Assembly: GCF_964340395.1 (NCBI RefSeq)
Contig: NC_135553.1
Coordinates: forward strand, 4,460,001 to 4,524,000
Direction: 5' to 3'
Origin: Glandiceps talaboti
Taxonomy: Eukaryota > Hemichordata > Enteropneusta > Spengelidae
DNA: 64,000 nt
Part shown: in pieces, positions 49,401 to 62,100 of the stretch
Numbering within the stretch: position 1 is the stretch's first letter
How the letters are laid out: each line of letters begins with the position of its first letter
Notes under the pieces: generated by a model
Seen by the model: only the letters and a program-made list of their open reading frames with translations
Told to the model about the DNA's origin: nothing
Databases searched by the model: none
Translations under genes and position numbers: made by a program

Positions 49401-50979
49401 GCTGTGTCTTACAGAGACCCTTGAATTGCCAAATGTAGGATTCTGTCATGAAGTGTGTCCATAATACTAGATGGTTTTAAACATCTGTCTGCAGCCTTTA
49501 CAGGGTGAGAATTCAGTTTTGATTAGATGGAGATATTAAGTTTGGTGAAACTGGCCACAAGATTGCATATTAGTTAAGTGCGACACAGATAACACACAAT
49601 CATTGCTTCCAAAGTGTCTGCTCTGCATGTTATTAGCGATGTAAACCCGCAGCATATACACTATAACAGTTACAATAGACACATTGTAAACGTGGTGTCA
49701 ATTGTATATGTTAAAACATACAGATATCCAAATATACAGTGATCAAACAGACCACATAATGAAACACTTTAACTGAGAGAGGTCAATCTCTGCTGTTGTT
49801 ATTGTGTTATCTTGACATGAAACTTTGTCGGTCTCACTGAACTTGACACCTCATCTCCTCAAAACTAAATGCTCTGGCTGTAATGGCTGTAAAAGATGTT
49901 GCCCTAAATGTTCACTGACTGTGTTTACTTTACAAATAAGTTGATACAGAAGTAGACCGACAACAAGCCCTGCGTGAGTAAATCTGCAATATGATTCTAC
50001 CATCTATGCCTCATGATTCATTTCATACCTCATGGATGGTAAAATGATGTATCATAGGTACTTTATCATGTTCTAGACCACCTAGTTAAGAGATGATGTT
50101 ACAAATACCCCCCATCAGAATTACACTGTAGTCACTACATTGGCGGTTGGTAATGACACTCATCTCATCAGAACAGATAAAGATACCAAGATATCAGAAT
50201 TGATCATGTAAATAAACCAACCTAATACTGAGAACATAGCAAGTATGGACACTTCATACTAATATGTCATATAGGAATTTTTGTTTGTAGATGTTAGTAA
50301 ATGCCAATCATGTAGCATGTATAAATTTTATGTTATTTTTATGAAATATGGCTGTTTTTTGTGCATTTTCAATTTTATTTTTTGTTCATGCACCAGGCCA
50401 GAAAGAGTTATAATCATCGAACCGTTGTATCCTGTATCCATTGAAAGTGGTTTCAACATATTTGTGCCCAGTCACATTACAAAAACAACTTCAAATGTTG
50501 GCATCTCTGAGATGTCAGATTTTGAAGCCAATTATTAGAAAGTGTGGAAAGCTAATTTATAATATTTTGAATACAAAGTTTGAAATGGTTTCCAACAATA
50601 AAATGAAACTACTGTAATAAAGATAGACAGAAGCATAAATGTATTCAAACATAATATTAGAATGCCTTCTCAGGGCTTAGAAAACTTTTTTTTTGACAAT
50701 CTATGTTTGTAAACCAGAGAAAATTTTATCTGGTGGCTTCATTCCACAGTAGTGTATTTGGTATAAATTTAGGAGACAAGAGCTATGGTAAGTTTTGACC
50801 ATGGAGTTTTGGAAAAGGGAAGAGGAATCATTTCATACTTGTCAAGTGTATTCATATATTTAGTTGTAGTTTTTGTTTCCTTAAAAAAAAGGAAACATTA
50901 TTTTTGCCAAGTGTAAATACTGTTCCTTCGTTTTTATTACTGTTATTATTATGTTATGTCTGATCATACAAATATGCTC

Positions 50980-50985
50980 AATAAA
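50980..50985 (+). terminator. Distal AATAAA polyadenylation signal candidate
   Basis: AATAAA is followed within 40 bp by GTTATAAAGTCTTGTGTCAC and a T-rich run, a fair downstream element. This could end a long MRTF 3' UTR. Confidence 0.35.
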
Positions 50986-51179
50986 GATCAGCTGCTTTGC
51001 CATGGAGTTATAAAGTCTTGTGTCACTCTTTTTTCACAAGAAAAAAAACTACTGTGTATGTCTTGATGTTATGAAGTCAGTTAACCAATATAAATTCAAC
51101 CATGCAAAAGTCTCAGTAATGGTAGGTTGACTTTTCATGCAAGTCATTGACTGAAAACTTCAATAGTTCCAAAATTGTG

Positions 51180-51275
51180 CTACTCTACTACTCTACTCTT
51201 CTCTACTCTACTCTACTCTACTCTACTCTACTCTACTCTATTCTACTCTACTCTACTCTACTCTATTCTACTCTA
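51180..51275 (+). repeat. ACTCT pentanucleotide array
   Basis: About 18 units of CTACT/ACTCT with a few ATTCT and TTCTCT variants. Confidence 0.95.
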
Positions 51276-51734
51276 GAACATTTTTTGAAACTTTAGATAT
51301 AATTGACTTGTAATATTGTACACCATGAACAGTATTGATTCACCAAGGCGACAAAATGTATTTGTAGTTGTGTGGCTGTACTCATGATATGGTTCAATAA
51401 GTCAACTACATATGAAATAGATATATAAGTACTAAGCAATTAATTTGTTGCATGTGATGAATTGCCCTCATGTACAAACATAATCGCAGGGCCTTGCGAC
51501 GTCACCAGGTGCTTTGCAAAGAATCAGACATTTCGGTTTTTCTGCAACTTGTAACAAGTTGCTTCTTGAATTACTTTTCGATGACAGTTGGGCAATGTTA
51601 ACAATGCAAGCTCCAAATTTCACATAGTTTCATATAATTAATTTTCCAATTATGGGTACATCATGTGTATTATACCTGTAGCTCAGAATTTTGCATTCAA
51701 ACAATGTGTATAAGACTAAAAATATGGTTTTGCC

Positions 51735-51775
51735 CATAGACCCTCCACACATCATAGACCTGTGGAGGGTCTATG
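51735..51775. repeat. Perfect 15 bp hairpin
   Basis: CATAGACCCTCCACA (51735-51749) pairs exactly with TGTGGAGGGTCTATG (51761-51775) around an 11-base loop. A second hairpin beginning CATAGAC lies at 61482-61514, so these could be ends or miniature copies of related elements. Confidence 0.75.
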
Positions 51776-54700
51776 TTCTGATCATATGGGAGGCATTCAG
51801 TTTAAATCTGGTATACTGACCAACAGGTTTTTATCGGTTCGTCACAGGTTTATCATATGTGTCATTACATTACTCTTTCATACAGTGCCAGAAATGTTGA
51901 GGGCGCTCTCCCACTTACAGAGCTGGTGCACAGTGGTACAAACCTGAACCTGAAGGGTGCTGTTCAATCTATAAGTACATTTTGTGGTAGAACATGTAGG
52001 TGGCACAATCAAATATCATCCTGTCCAATTTGAATATCAGGGGCAAGTGTGTTACAGGTCTACATTCCTGAGTCATGTATTCAAGATGGTGGCGTATCAA
52101 ATTGTTGTCAGGGAAAGACGATGTTAATACAGTCAGTCATGTCACTGAGCATCGAGTCAGATGAGATTTTGCCAGTAAATAGCCCCCTCTATTGACCAAC
52201 ATTTGACATGCATAGGTCTGACAATGGTTTGAATGACAATACTATTGAAAGAAAGTCTTTGTTTTGAGTGATGGTTACTCATGAAAATGCAATCATTTGA
52301 AACAATGCCAAGCCTCAATGACCACATGACTTCCTTTAATTACAGAGATATGTACAAGCATGGAACTATAACCCCAACTTCATGTGTACTTCCATGGTAC
52401 AAGTTATACTGGTATTGTCCTCTTTCTAATCTCAACATAATCTATCAAATGTTTCAAGCAAATATTAAAGTGGCACAAGCTGAGGTTATAAGCTTTTTAC
52501 TTTAGTGAAAATGTTTACGTAATAACCTCAATTATAATGTGCATTTTAAATTGATTTTAATGTCGATGCATGCTTTGTATTACATTGCAATTGTCTTCTG
52601 GCACTGCTAAAACAGCTGATTAGAGTAGATTTCCTGAAAATTGTTGATTCTTATGATAAATTACATCATCAGATCATTTATCTATTATATCTTGATACCA
52701 GGTTTGAGTTCAGTTAATTGCAAGTGATGGCAGAGTGTTCTTTAGTAAGTACAATACTGCAAGTAACTTACAGATATACATAATAACCTACGCCCAAACA
52801 TGTGTAAACTCGGCTTGTGTCTCTTTAAAGCCAAGTCAGACTTCACTCTGAGACCAATTTACTCTGTGTTTAGATAAACACCTTGAGGACCTTGTACTGC
52901 TGGTCACTGCATGGTTAGCTGTCAATTAATTAAATCTGGGATGAAAAGTGACACATTCTGATGACCCTCCTGTACAGTGATTCATGAATATATGTGAGAT
53001 ATATCATACTGCTGTCACTAGTTGCAGTGTTTGTACTTAGTTGAATGCAGACAATGTGTCATAATATACCACCCTACCTGCCACCACTGTGAAGATATGG
53101 CTGATGAGGGTGAAATGGCATGACATAATATCTTACTATATTACCTACATAAATAAATACAAAATGTCTGGCCCCATTGTAATCTTCATTGATTGATAAA
53201 CTTTTAGTCAGTCTAAATTCTGAAACATAAGTGATATGGTATCTACCCTTACAATTACATGTTTTTTTGAGGGTTTTACAAACAAAATATGGTACGTATG
53301 GTACGCATATGGTAATTTAAAAGTCACTGACTGGCTCAGTTTGCCTATAGCCTGATTTCCTTAGTAGTATACACTTGCAAACGTTTCTTTTTCCATAAAG
53401 TTAGCCTTACACTTGTGGAAATTCAACTGTAGTGGTAGACTCACAAGTACTAAAAGTTTAACCAATACAACACAACTGTTTGCAGTCAAAAGCTCTCAGC
53501 TTATCAATGTACATTGTGTGTACTGGTTAAAATTCTATTACTCATATTAGCCTTAGATTATACTTCATTTCAATGCACTTTAGATCTTTCCATTTTGTTG
53601 GGCTTGAAGCTACACTCAAGTCATATTAGCAGGCCAAAGTGTAACAACATAACTGTATCAGTAAATACACGTCAACCATAACATAACCAGATTTCTCACA
53701 GTCATACCACCAAATAAAACACACAGACAAAAATAACAGTTAATTTTGGCTTTTACTATGGAATTATATTACAAAGTCAGTTTTTTTTTTCTATTCTTTT
53801 ACAGAATGTGTAAAACACAGACATTTTACGGTGTATAGTGGTTTACAGTACAATAACAGTTGGTGAAACTAAGCAAAAGTTTTCAAAAGAGTTTTCTCTC
53901 ATGCAGAAACTTATCTGACAAGCAAACATAATAAAAGAAATTAGTAAAAAATGATAACACTACAAAACTTATACATAAGTAGAGCACTTTGTTGTATCTT
54001 AACACCTGCATTAAAACTTGCACATTGTAATATCATTTTCTTTTGTACGTTCTAGTTAAAAGTCAAGCTGTTTGTCTTCTTGTAGGCAATGGCGATGATA
54101 TTTTTCTACGTTTTTCACTGCAATAATCTTGTTAAAATGAAACTGTTACTGTATTCATTGCTGCCAAAATATGCATTTCAAATATCACTTCTGAAGTCTG
54201 AGCACATGCATGTATGTTTTTGAACAAGTGAAACTTGGTAGCTATTTTTCATGTGTACAATATACATGGTAAAACATAAGTCAGTTTGCTGGTGAGTGTT
54301 TGGATTTGACCAAAAAAAACCCCCACCATTTGAGTCTAATGTTATAGCTCTACATCCACATAACTATTGAGGTGGATGATCTATTTTCACTCTGTGGCAG
54401 TTGCAGGCAACAAAAAACATCTTCCATGCAAATTAGCTAAACGAAGACATCAAACATGGATATAACCTCCTAGTATGTAAGATATGATGTGTTGTGCCAC
54501 GCTATCAGTTATCATTCCGCATCTGTCCTAAACCACAAGTCTGCGGCTGCAAGACTAAGAAGCCTGATAGGGCTGAACAAGAAGATGTATCTCAGTCTAT
54601 ACCCCCCCCCCCCACCCATTAAATTGTTACATCATATATTTACAAACAAATGAAGAACTTCATGTTTATATGTTCATTTCATTTTCATGTAATCTTAAGA

Positions 54701-56654
54701 TGGAAAAGATTTCATTTCACAAAGGGCTCAGGGGGACACACTCCATGAGATGTAATACTGATCTAAATTTGATGATAGTCTGTCATGTGATACAAACAGA
54801 CTTCAGGCTGGTTCTATGGTGATCTTCTAGGTACATGGACCAGCTTTTCAGAAGTATCTACAAATACTATGTTACATACTCTATGCAGTCTCAGACTATT
54901 TGAAATATAGATATGCAATTTCTCTGTAAATTGTACTCTTATACTTTCACCAAGTAGTAAGCTAAACTGACTTGTAAGGGCCATACAGCATAACTTGCCA
55001 CTCACACAGTTTCTAAAACAGAGTGACATTCTGGCATTACCATGGTAATGTTATGGATAATATATAATTGAAGTTTTTTTCCTGTAAATAATACTCAATT
55101 TGGGGAAAACTACAAGAGATCAATATTATTCAGTTCAAACATATTCATGGTAGACAAGTTACGTCTATATAAATTGCAACGAATGAACAAAGTTGATTGA
55201 AATTAACACCAATTTACTGAATTTTAGGAAATTACATGAATGAAATTTTCAACTCTTAACTATCTTAAACATCTTGCAATGTTTCTGGCCACTATAAATG
55301 TCCAAACATATTCACGTAAATTGCAAATTGATGACCAAAATTGAATGAAAAAAAATTGATGTCTTTCTGAATTCTATGAATTTGAATTTGTTAACTATCT
55401 GAAACATGTCATAATGTGTGTTTCTTGTATGCATTGACCTTTCACCTCATATCCAACACTTCTTTCAATCCTTTTTTTTGTAAGCTATGGCACCTGTTGT
55501 GTAAATTTTGATTTTCATGAATATAATATAAATGTAAGACCTATATGTTAATAGAATTCATAAATATTTCAAATAAAAATTATCACTTTTAAGTTCCTTC
55601 ACCTTGACAAAGTAAGTCATAATCTCAGTAAGGCAGTCCAAATGAACAAAGATTCTGACAACAGTGTCTATTGTACTTGTAAATTATATATATACATACT
55701 GTTGGTATGAAAAATATGTTCTGAAGTTGAACAAGATAGGAGTTAGTGGACTCGGGACTGACATAACAAAACATTTACATCTTTGATGAAGAACACTGTT
55801 GCCAAAGGAGTATTTTGAAACTGAGCAAGAGGCTAGTAGAGAGCAAATAAGCTAATGGGTACATAAATGTTTCAATATTCTTTACATATAATGTTATTTC
55901 AGAAAATGGTTATATTTCACCTTTGTGGTAAAGGTTAAACATAGTCATCATGAAGGTCACCTAAATTATCAATAACCAAATATTTTCATCACACACACAA
56001 GACAAATGTAAATGCATTCGAGGTGGGTTCATACAGAACAAAGTCATGACTATGTATGTGTCCCATGTTGGTCACTTGAAATCAGATGTCAATCATACTA
56101 TCCATCGCCTTCCCACTTATAGTGCTGTGCAAGAAATGGCTTCAGCTTGACATGAGACTGAAGGTGAAGGTGAAGATCAAGATCATTTGGATCACTGTTA
56201 CTGTGTGTATCCCTAGTTCAAAAACATAACTAAATTGTTACGAAAATCTGTGAAATCGGTGCACAGATGGGGTATGGTATAGTAGCTCCATCTACACAGC
56301 AACTTTTGTTGGCTAATAAACTAGTGACATAACACCCCTAAGTGATCATATAGTGACATAAGACACTAATGTAATAAAAGATAAGCTATACATATGTGGA
56401 AGTAATTACAGAGTAACTGTTTTCATATGTTTCTGATTAGACCACATCCACACATCCACTGCACTGAGTGATGTCTGCCAAGTCATGCTTTGACTTAGGT
56501 TGCTTTTATCAGTCATATGCTGGTAGGGGGTGGTAGCAGATTATTAGTAGGGGTTAACATATGCACTCTTGGTTTGAGGATCATGCTACATATACCTGAT
56601 ACATAGCTATAACAGATAAACCTATCAAGCAATACACATACCCTCTAATAGTCT

Positions 56655-56727
56655 AGATGTTAATGTGGTGTTGAATCATCTCCAGAGAAATCTTGAGATT
56701 GGATACAGGATAGCACTAGACTAACAC
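56655..56727 (+). repeat. Dispersed short hairpin-bearing repeat, copy 4 of 4
   Basis: Reads TGTGGTGTTGAATCATCTCC, then AGAGAAATCTTGAGATTGGA and GGATAGCACTAGACTAAC. This is the most compact copy and the best guide to the family order. Confidence 0.55.
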
Positions 56728-57304
56728 ACCCTGGGATATTATGTGTGATCTTAGTAAAGTCCATGCCTACATTTCCGTCTTTCTTCTCTTCAATTTTCTC
56801 TTTTCTCAAATGACAAGAATGTGGGCATGGTATGAGAATTATAAAATTGCACGCTAGAACATTTCAACTTATTTTCCAAACTTTTTGTTGATAGTGATAC
56901 CACTTCTTGTATATTTACAAAACAAGTTGATTCTCCTTCTAATAGCCTTGTGGCTATCTGGTTTGACATACAAGCTAGTCAGAACCTGTTATGGTGTGTA
57001 AGACATTTGTTAAGCCAGTCTATTGGCTAACATATAAACAGTGGGTCACTAGAGTTTGCATTTTCTAATGGTAGAAAGCCAGCAACTGCCATTTTGAAAA
57101 TGGATCATGCCCTCCATACTGTAGTTTACAGTGTTACCAGGTGCACAAGAATTACTGATACGCATATTAAACTTTGTATATGACAGCATTAATTAAGGTA
57201 TCTCTTAATCATCCCATGAAAATGATATTGTGGATGCCAATTTATATACAGACACAATAGTTGACCTCATTAGCTTTCTAAAATAGAGACTCTTTCTTAC
57301 ACTG

Positions 57305-57310
57305 TTTATT
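57305..57310 (-). terminator. AATAAA candidate for DCUN1D3
   Basis: TTTATT on the + strand gives AATAAA on the - strand, 0.8 kb after the DCUN1D3 stop. It is the nearest - strand hexamer I found, and others may be used. Confidence 0.3.
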
Positions 57311-58132
57311 ACATGAAATGAGAACACAGTTTGTACTTTTGTGTGGCATTACACACTTACAGTTACATGTAGTTGTCCTTGCCAGGAGGTGTCACACTTA
57401 TTGAAACACTTAATAACTTGTCAAAATAAACATATACTACACGCATTATGAAGCCTGTATTTAAACATGCCACCAAGATGATGACGATGATACAAACAGC
57501 TTTGCTGTTCACTTTGAAAAAAAAAGCTACAAACTTGAGTTGAAAAACTAAAATGTTTTGTTCTGAATGAGACTCGGCTGGTGTGCAGACAAGTCTTATG
57601 AGAACTTTGATTGAGTTAAGTGCTTTACTGTGTCATCCTAATCATGGACATAAAGCAACATTGCAAGCTGACAACGACTGGTAATAAAATGTTCCATATC
57701 ATGGACATTACCACAATTCACTATGTACAACAGAAATATGAGAAGAGGTGCACCGAACACAGGTGATTAACAGACTCAGGAAATTCCTCACATCCTTCAA
57801 TCATGCCATAGTGTACAAATGGCCTGACTAACAGACAGATGTTCTGGAATCTGAGTCAGTGCACAGCTGAACTGTGCAGTTTGGTCTTGTACTATCTGTT
57901 ACATCCACCTAATCAAGGTCATAGGTTGCATCTAACAACTGAAAATGGAATATTGGTATTCGTTCAAATCAGGGCTCCTGGTTCATAAATAGCACTTATC
58001 AATGAATACACCTGCAGCACGCTACCACTTCCCCTCCCATCTTGGATGGAATCTTCCAATGGCTTTTAGCCCCTTGGATTCAAGGATATAAAATACAACA
58101 ATGATATTTGTTCCACAATGTTGGGCTTATTT

Positions 58133-59080
58133 TTAGTAATAATATACTGGTAAGTTCCTCTCTTGCGTCCTTTCTTCACTCCCAGACTCTTTTGCTTTCT
58201 CTTTTTCCATCTCGTATTCTACAAAGTCGTCAAAAAGACTTGGCCATGCTTCGTTGTCATCATACCCTGTGAAGTCGGCACCCACAACCTCTGTGAAATT
58301 CAAGAACATGTTCCAAGTATCTTTGGAAATTCCGCGAATTTGATTGACCAAAAGGAACTGAATCCACCGTTCTAGGATTGCTGGCTCCCTGTTTGTAAAC
58401 ACAAGTTTCCACAAAGGTATGGCAATATCACACGGTAACGATCGCTGTCCCCCTTCTAAGTCTAAGCCAAACGTGAATGTAAATCTGTACAGGTCCTTAA
58501 ACTTGGTTTCATTCTGTGCCTCTTCCAGCAAATCTGGAAATTTGGCCTGAATACCCCGAATGGAATCTGCTTTGAGAGCTTTGCAACCGTCCACAAACTC
58601 TTTCCTTGTAAATTGACACATTGTCACAGCTTGGAATTTCCATGCCAACACAAGCACTATGAACTCGGCAGGATCAACACAAAGGTCCTGACAGAATTTT
58701 TCTGTGCCTTCGGCCAAAATACAATCTTCAGTTTCATCCTTGTATTGTTCAAAGAGACGGTTTATCTTAGACTCTGATATATCTCCTTTTGGTATATACG
58801 ACCGCCGTCCACTATCCAAACCATTACTCGTCTTTCGTTGGACCGTTGGCATTTTGGCTGTGTGTGACCCATTGGAATAGTAATCAGTTCTACTGCTGCG
58901 TACACTACCAAGGCTTTGTTGAGTATGAGAAGGTGGGGGTGGGGGTGGTGGGTGTGTAGGCACTGTTGTCATACTAGTGGGTGGGTACGACTGCGTCTGA
59001 GATGGGTCTGTTGACTTTGGTCCACCATTTTGTTCTGCTGATGGAGTGGGATCAGCACAGCTGGACAGACACTTGCCCAT
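58133..59080 (-). CDS. DCUN1D3: DCN1-like protein 3 (defective in cullin neddylation)
   Basis: A 315-residue protein close in length to human DCUN1D3 (304). Family role: it binds a cullin and NEDD8-loaded UBE2M/UBE2F and modulates cullin neddylation, with the N-terminal acyl anchor placing it at membranes. The N-terminus MGKCLSSC fits myristoylation at Gly2 with Cys4/Cys8 available for palmitoylation, the hallmark of this paralogue. A disordered Ser/Pro linker with a run of seven prolines (44-50) leads to the PONY/DCUN1 domain (about 103-295). Conserved blocks include EDCILAEGTEKFCQDLCVDP, AWKFQAVTMCQFTRKEF, DLYRFTFTFGLD and DTWNMFLNF. The cullin-contacting Asp-Ala-Asp patch is present as D254, A278 and D284. 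The coding sequence is in one exon with no frame damage. The start is fixed by the acylation motif. Confidence 0.96.
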   Translation of the reverse strand: MGKCLSSCADPTPSAEQNGGPKSTDPSQTQSYPPTSMTTVPTHPPPPPPPSHTQQSLGSVRSSRTDYYSNGSHTAKMPTVQRKTSNGLDSGRRSYIPKGDISESKINRLFEQYKDETEDCILAEGTEKFCQDLCVDPAEFIVLVLAWKFQAVTMCQFTRKEFVDGCKALKADSIRGIQAKFPDLLEEAQNETKFKDLYRFTFTFGLDLEGGQRSLPCDIAIPLWKLVFTNREPAILERWIQFLLVNQIRGISKDTWNMFLNFTEVVGADFTGYDDNEAWPSLFDDFVEYEMEKEKAKESGSEERTQERNLPVYYY

Positions 59081-59189
59081 TGGTGCAGCTGATGGCCAAC
59101 TATCACAAGATGAAAATTTTCAATAATCCAAGTAAATGGATATCGGTTCCCATTAATTCATCGAGAAGCCATCACAGGTATTCATTGAC
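59081..59189 (-). other. DCUN1D3 5' UTR leader after a splice acceptor
   Basis: On the - strand a polypyrimidine run and ACTTCAG end at 59190, a strong acceptor, so at least one upstream non-coding exon is expected at higher coordinates. The 109 nt leader contains a 10-codon ORF (59185-59153), a 16-codon ORF (59153-59103) that overlaps it by one base as TAATG, and a 4-codon ORF starting within the first. All end before the main ATG at 59080. Confidence 0.7.
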
Positions 59190-62100
59190 CTGAAGTAAAA
59201 AAAAAAGAGAGAGAGAGCAAGAATGAGTATTTAAGCAGTATTAATATCAGCTGGCATGGAATTAGTCCGCCTACATGTATAAGCAGTGGCTTACATTTGA
59301 CATCCCTTCTCTTACTCACATAATGGCCGACATAAAAATTTGAGGCCTATAAGGCTATAGACAGGCTACCGTGTGACTAACAAAACATTACTTTGTGAGG
59401 AAAACTGACAGACACTACTTGCAGGGAAAAATACAGCAAAATAAACTTTTCTAGCCATATTTAAAAGGAATACATGTACATGTAGGCTTTATTGTGCACA
59501 TATGGTATTGCACACTGAAATACTTCCAACCAGTGTTTCAATAAACATATTTATTGATGACAGTTGTGATTGATATACTACATTTGTTTCTCCATCAATC
59601 ATAGACATACGGTACACTTAGTTAAAACTGACATTATCAACTTCACAATGTGTTACAGCCATCAATTTAACTATCATCGTATTATATTTCTATATTTGTA
59701 AGCAATATTCCAATTACTTGGTGTGAAATTACTTGAACATTGAGTGATCCATTTAGATTTCTGTATGATATACAGAATTTTGCTATCTACAGGATAACCC
59801 TTTTCACTTTCTCTTCTGACATTTCCATTTTTGCAATGTACATGAAACATAGCTATCAGTTAATAAAGTATGTGTGTAGGTGGCTATATTGTACTGGTAT
59901 TACAGCAAAATCTAATTGTGCATGATACAAGTATTTCATCGATAACTTGATTCCCAATTCCCAAAGTGGAAGTCTTAAATTGGTTGTACAAGATATGACA
60001 CTTGCATTAGAATTAGAGGTCCCTGTAACTATACATTATTCCTATTACATAATTACTTCAATTTCTTAAAAGTGTCCTACATTGCAACCAAGAGCTGTCT
60101 ATATGGATAGATAGATGTGACATTATACACACAATATATATATTAAGTAGGAACTCTACAAGGTTCAAATTGATATCAATACCTTTCAAACATCAATTCT
60201 TACTTTAGAACACTCCATGATATTAGGTCCAGTTTTCTTGCAATAATTTGTTATTCTTTTATATCATCTTCCCACTCATTTTTTTAAAGACTAAATACAC
60301 AAAAATTCAATTATTTGCCTATTTCATTTCCCCCTACCAATTACATACATACATATGGTACATGTATACTTATTTGCGGTAGACAAATCGCTCTGAATAA
60401 AATTTTGAATCAGGCAATTCATTTTGGGTGCAAGGGATAGACATAACACAAGGAGCAAGTATTGAAATCTAGTATATTAACATGTATGCTGTATTAGACC
60501 ATTATTTGATGCTGGATACATATTCAATTTCATACTGTTACTGCTTTCATCAATAGTGAAACCATTACCTGCCATCTGGTAAAACTTAAAGGGACGGTCA
60601 CTCATTTTCATCCTTTTTGAAAACTATACATGTATATGGTTGTTGTATTGTTTCATCTGCCTATAGCCTGACATCCTTCCTGTTCCACACTGCTATTAAT
60701 GTAACTTTTCAAGAAATTGAATCCCCTGTGGTTACAGTAGTAAGGATTCAATGCTTGTAAAGCTAATCACCTTGAAAATAATAATAAATGTTTTTGAAAT
60801 AGACAAACAACAAAGTGTATATTCTATAAGTAAACTTTTTAATTAGTTGATTCCATCTCATGATTCCCTGCTAATCATATAATCCAGTTCAGTTCAATTC
60901 AGGTCTTGTCGTCATGTTACATTTGATGTAACTCTATTTTATCATTTCATACAGAAAACACAGACACACAGTAATGAATAAATCAGTTTTATTCCAACAC
61001 ATCTACCAAAACCAGACAGCTTTATATTCTGCACTTCAGGGACACCAGGAAGGGTATCTCTTATTGGGAAATGACATGTCGTTCCTACACATTACAAACA
61101 TATACCAGAGCACACTAATACTAATAACATAATTTCTGGTCTGTACATTTAGACACATTTAGATTACCAGTCAGTATGTATTTCATTAGATTATCCTTCA
61201 AATATCTACAGGTACCGGATATATCAATCTGGTTAACGTCAAATATAGTAGATGGCTATTTATTTACAGTTAGCATTACATTTGTATTTTGCTTCACATA
61301 GTGTCCTCTGTATCATTATACAGTATATTCATGTTTTGTCTTGATCACCACCCCCTACATATGAATGACGCCCATAGGAGTAAACATTCAAATCTTGCAT
61401 GTTGAGTAACCTATTCTATCAATGGCAATGCATCTGACATCGAAAACTTATGTGTATTAGTACCTCAGATCACTTTGTTTGACCATAGACAGTGGCCCCT
61501 CCACTGTCTATGGTTTGACTAGAGCTTGAGCACGCTGCACAGACAATGATGTTATTGTTATTAATATGTTTTGGTCTGCTTGTTTTCAACTTCAATCCTA
61601 GTATTAACTGTAAGGCAGATTTTGATTGGTTACATGAACCTGTGAGATTCGAACATGAACTCTTATGGTAGTCAGTCAGATGTCAGAAGAAAGGAGAGCT
61701 TACATGTACTATCAAAACAAGAAAATCGAAAAACAAAATGACAATAAATGAGGGAAACAGAGGCACATTTTGTAAATAAAGAAATCAAGCTGATTTTACT
61801 ACATTAGATTTTAATCAGATTGCAGATGTATGTATCTAGCTTAGATTGTTGTAGAGGGGTTAAATACCTCACCTAGGTAAATGCCAAGATACAGTACTGG
61901 CTAGGTATGTATACAGTTACTTAAAGTTACCATGGTTACCATGTCAGATTAGGATTTAAGTTTGGGCAAGAAAAGAAGTTGTCTTTCCAAGCTATACACA
62001 ATTTGACCCTGTACAAAAGAATGATCATATCTGAATCCTTCTGACTCCACTGATAAGATAAACTAACCTGTTAACCTAGGAATTAATTATGGGCCTTTAC

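Larger units (their letters stand above)
44518..51000 (+). other. Probable MRTF 3' UTR
   Basis: There is no further MRTF coding after 44517. Candidate polyadenylation signals AATAAA lie at 45039-45044, 50597-50602, 50616-50621 and 50980-50985. The first would give a 0.5 kb UTR and the last a 6.5 kb UTR. No other + strand gene is seen between them. Which site is used cannot be told from sequence. Confidence 0.45.
51001..57304. other. Convergent intergenic zone, no gene recognised
   Basis: Between the possible ends of MRTF (+) and DCUN1D3 (-). It contains an ACTCT array (51180-51275), a perfect hairpin (51735-51775), a dispersed-repeat copy (56655-56727) and otherwise AT-rich sequence. Part may be a long DCUN1D3 3' UTR. 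Confidence 0.5.
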
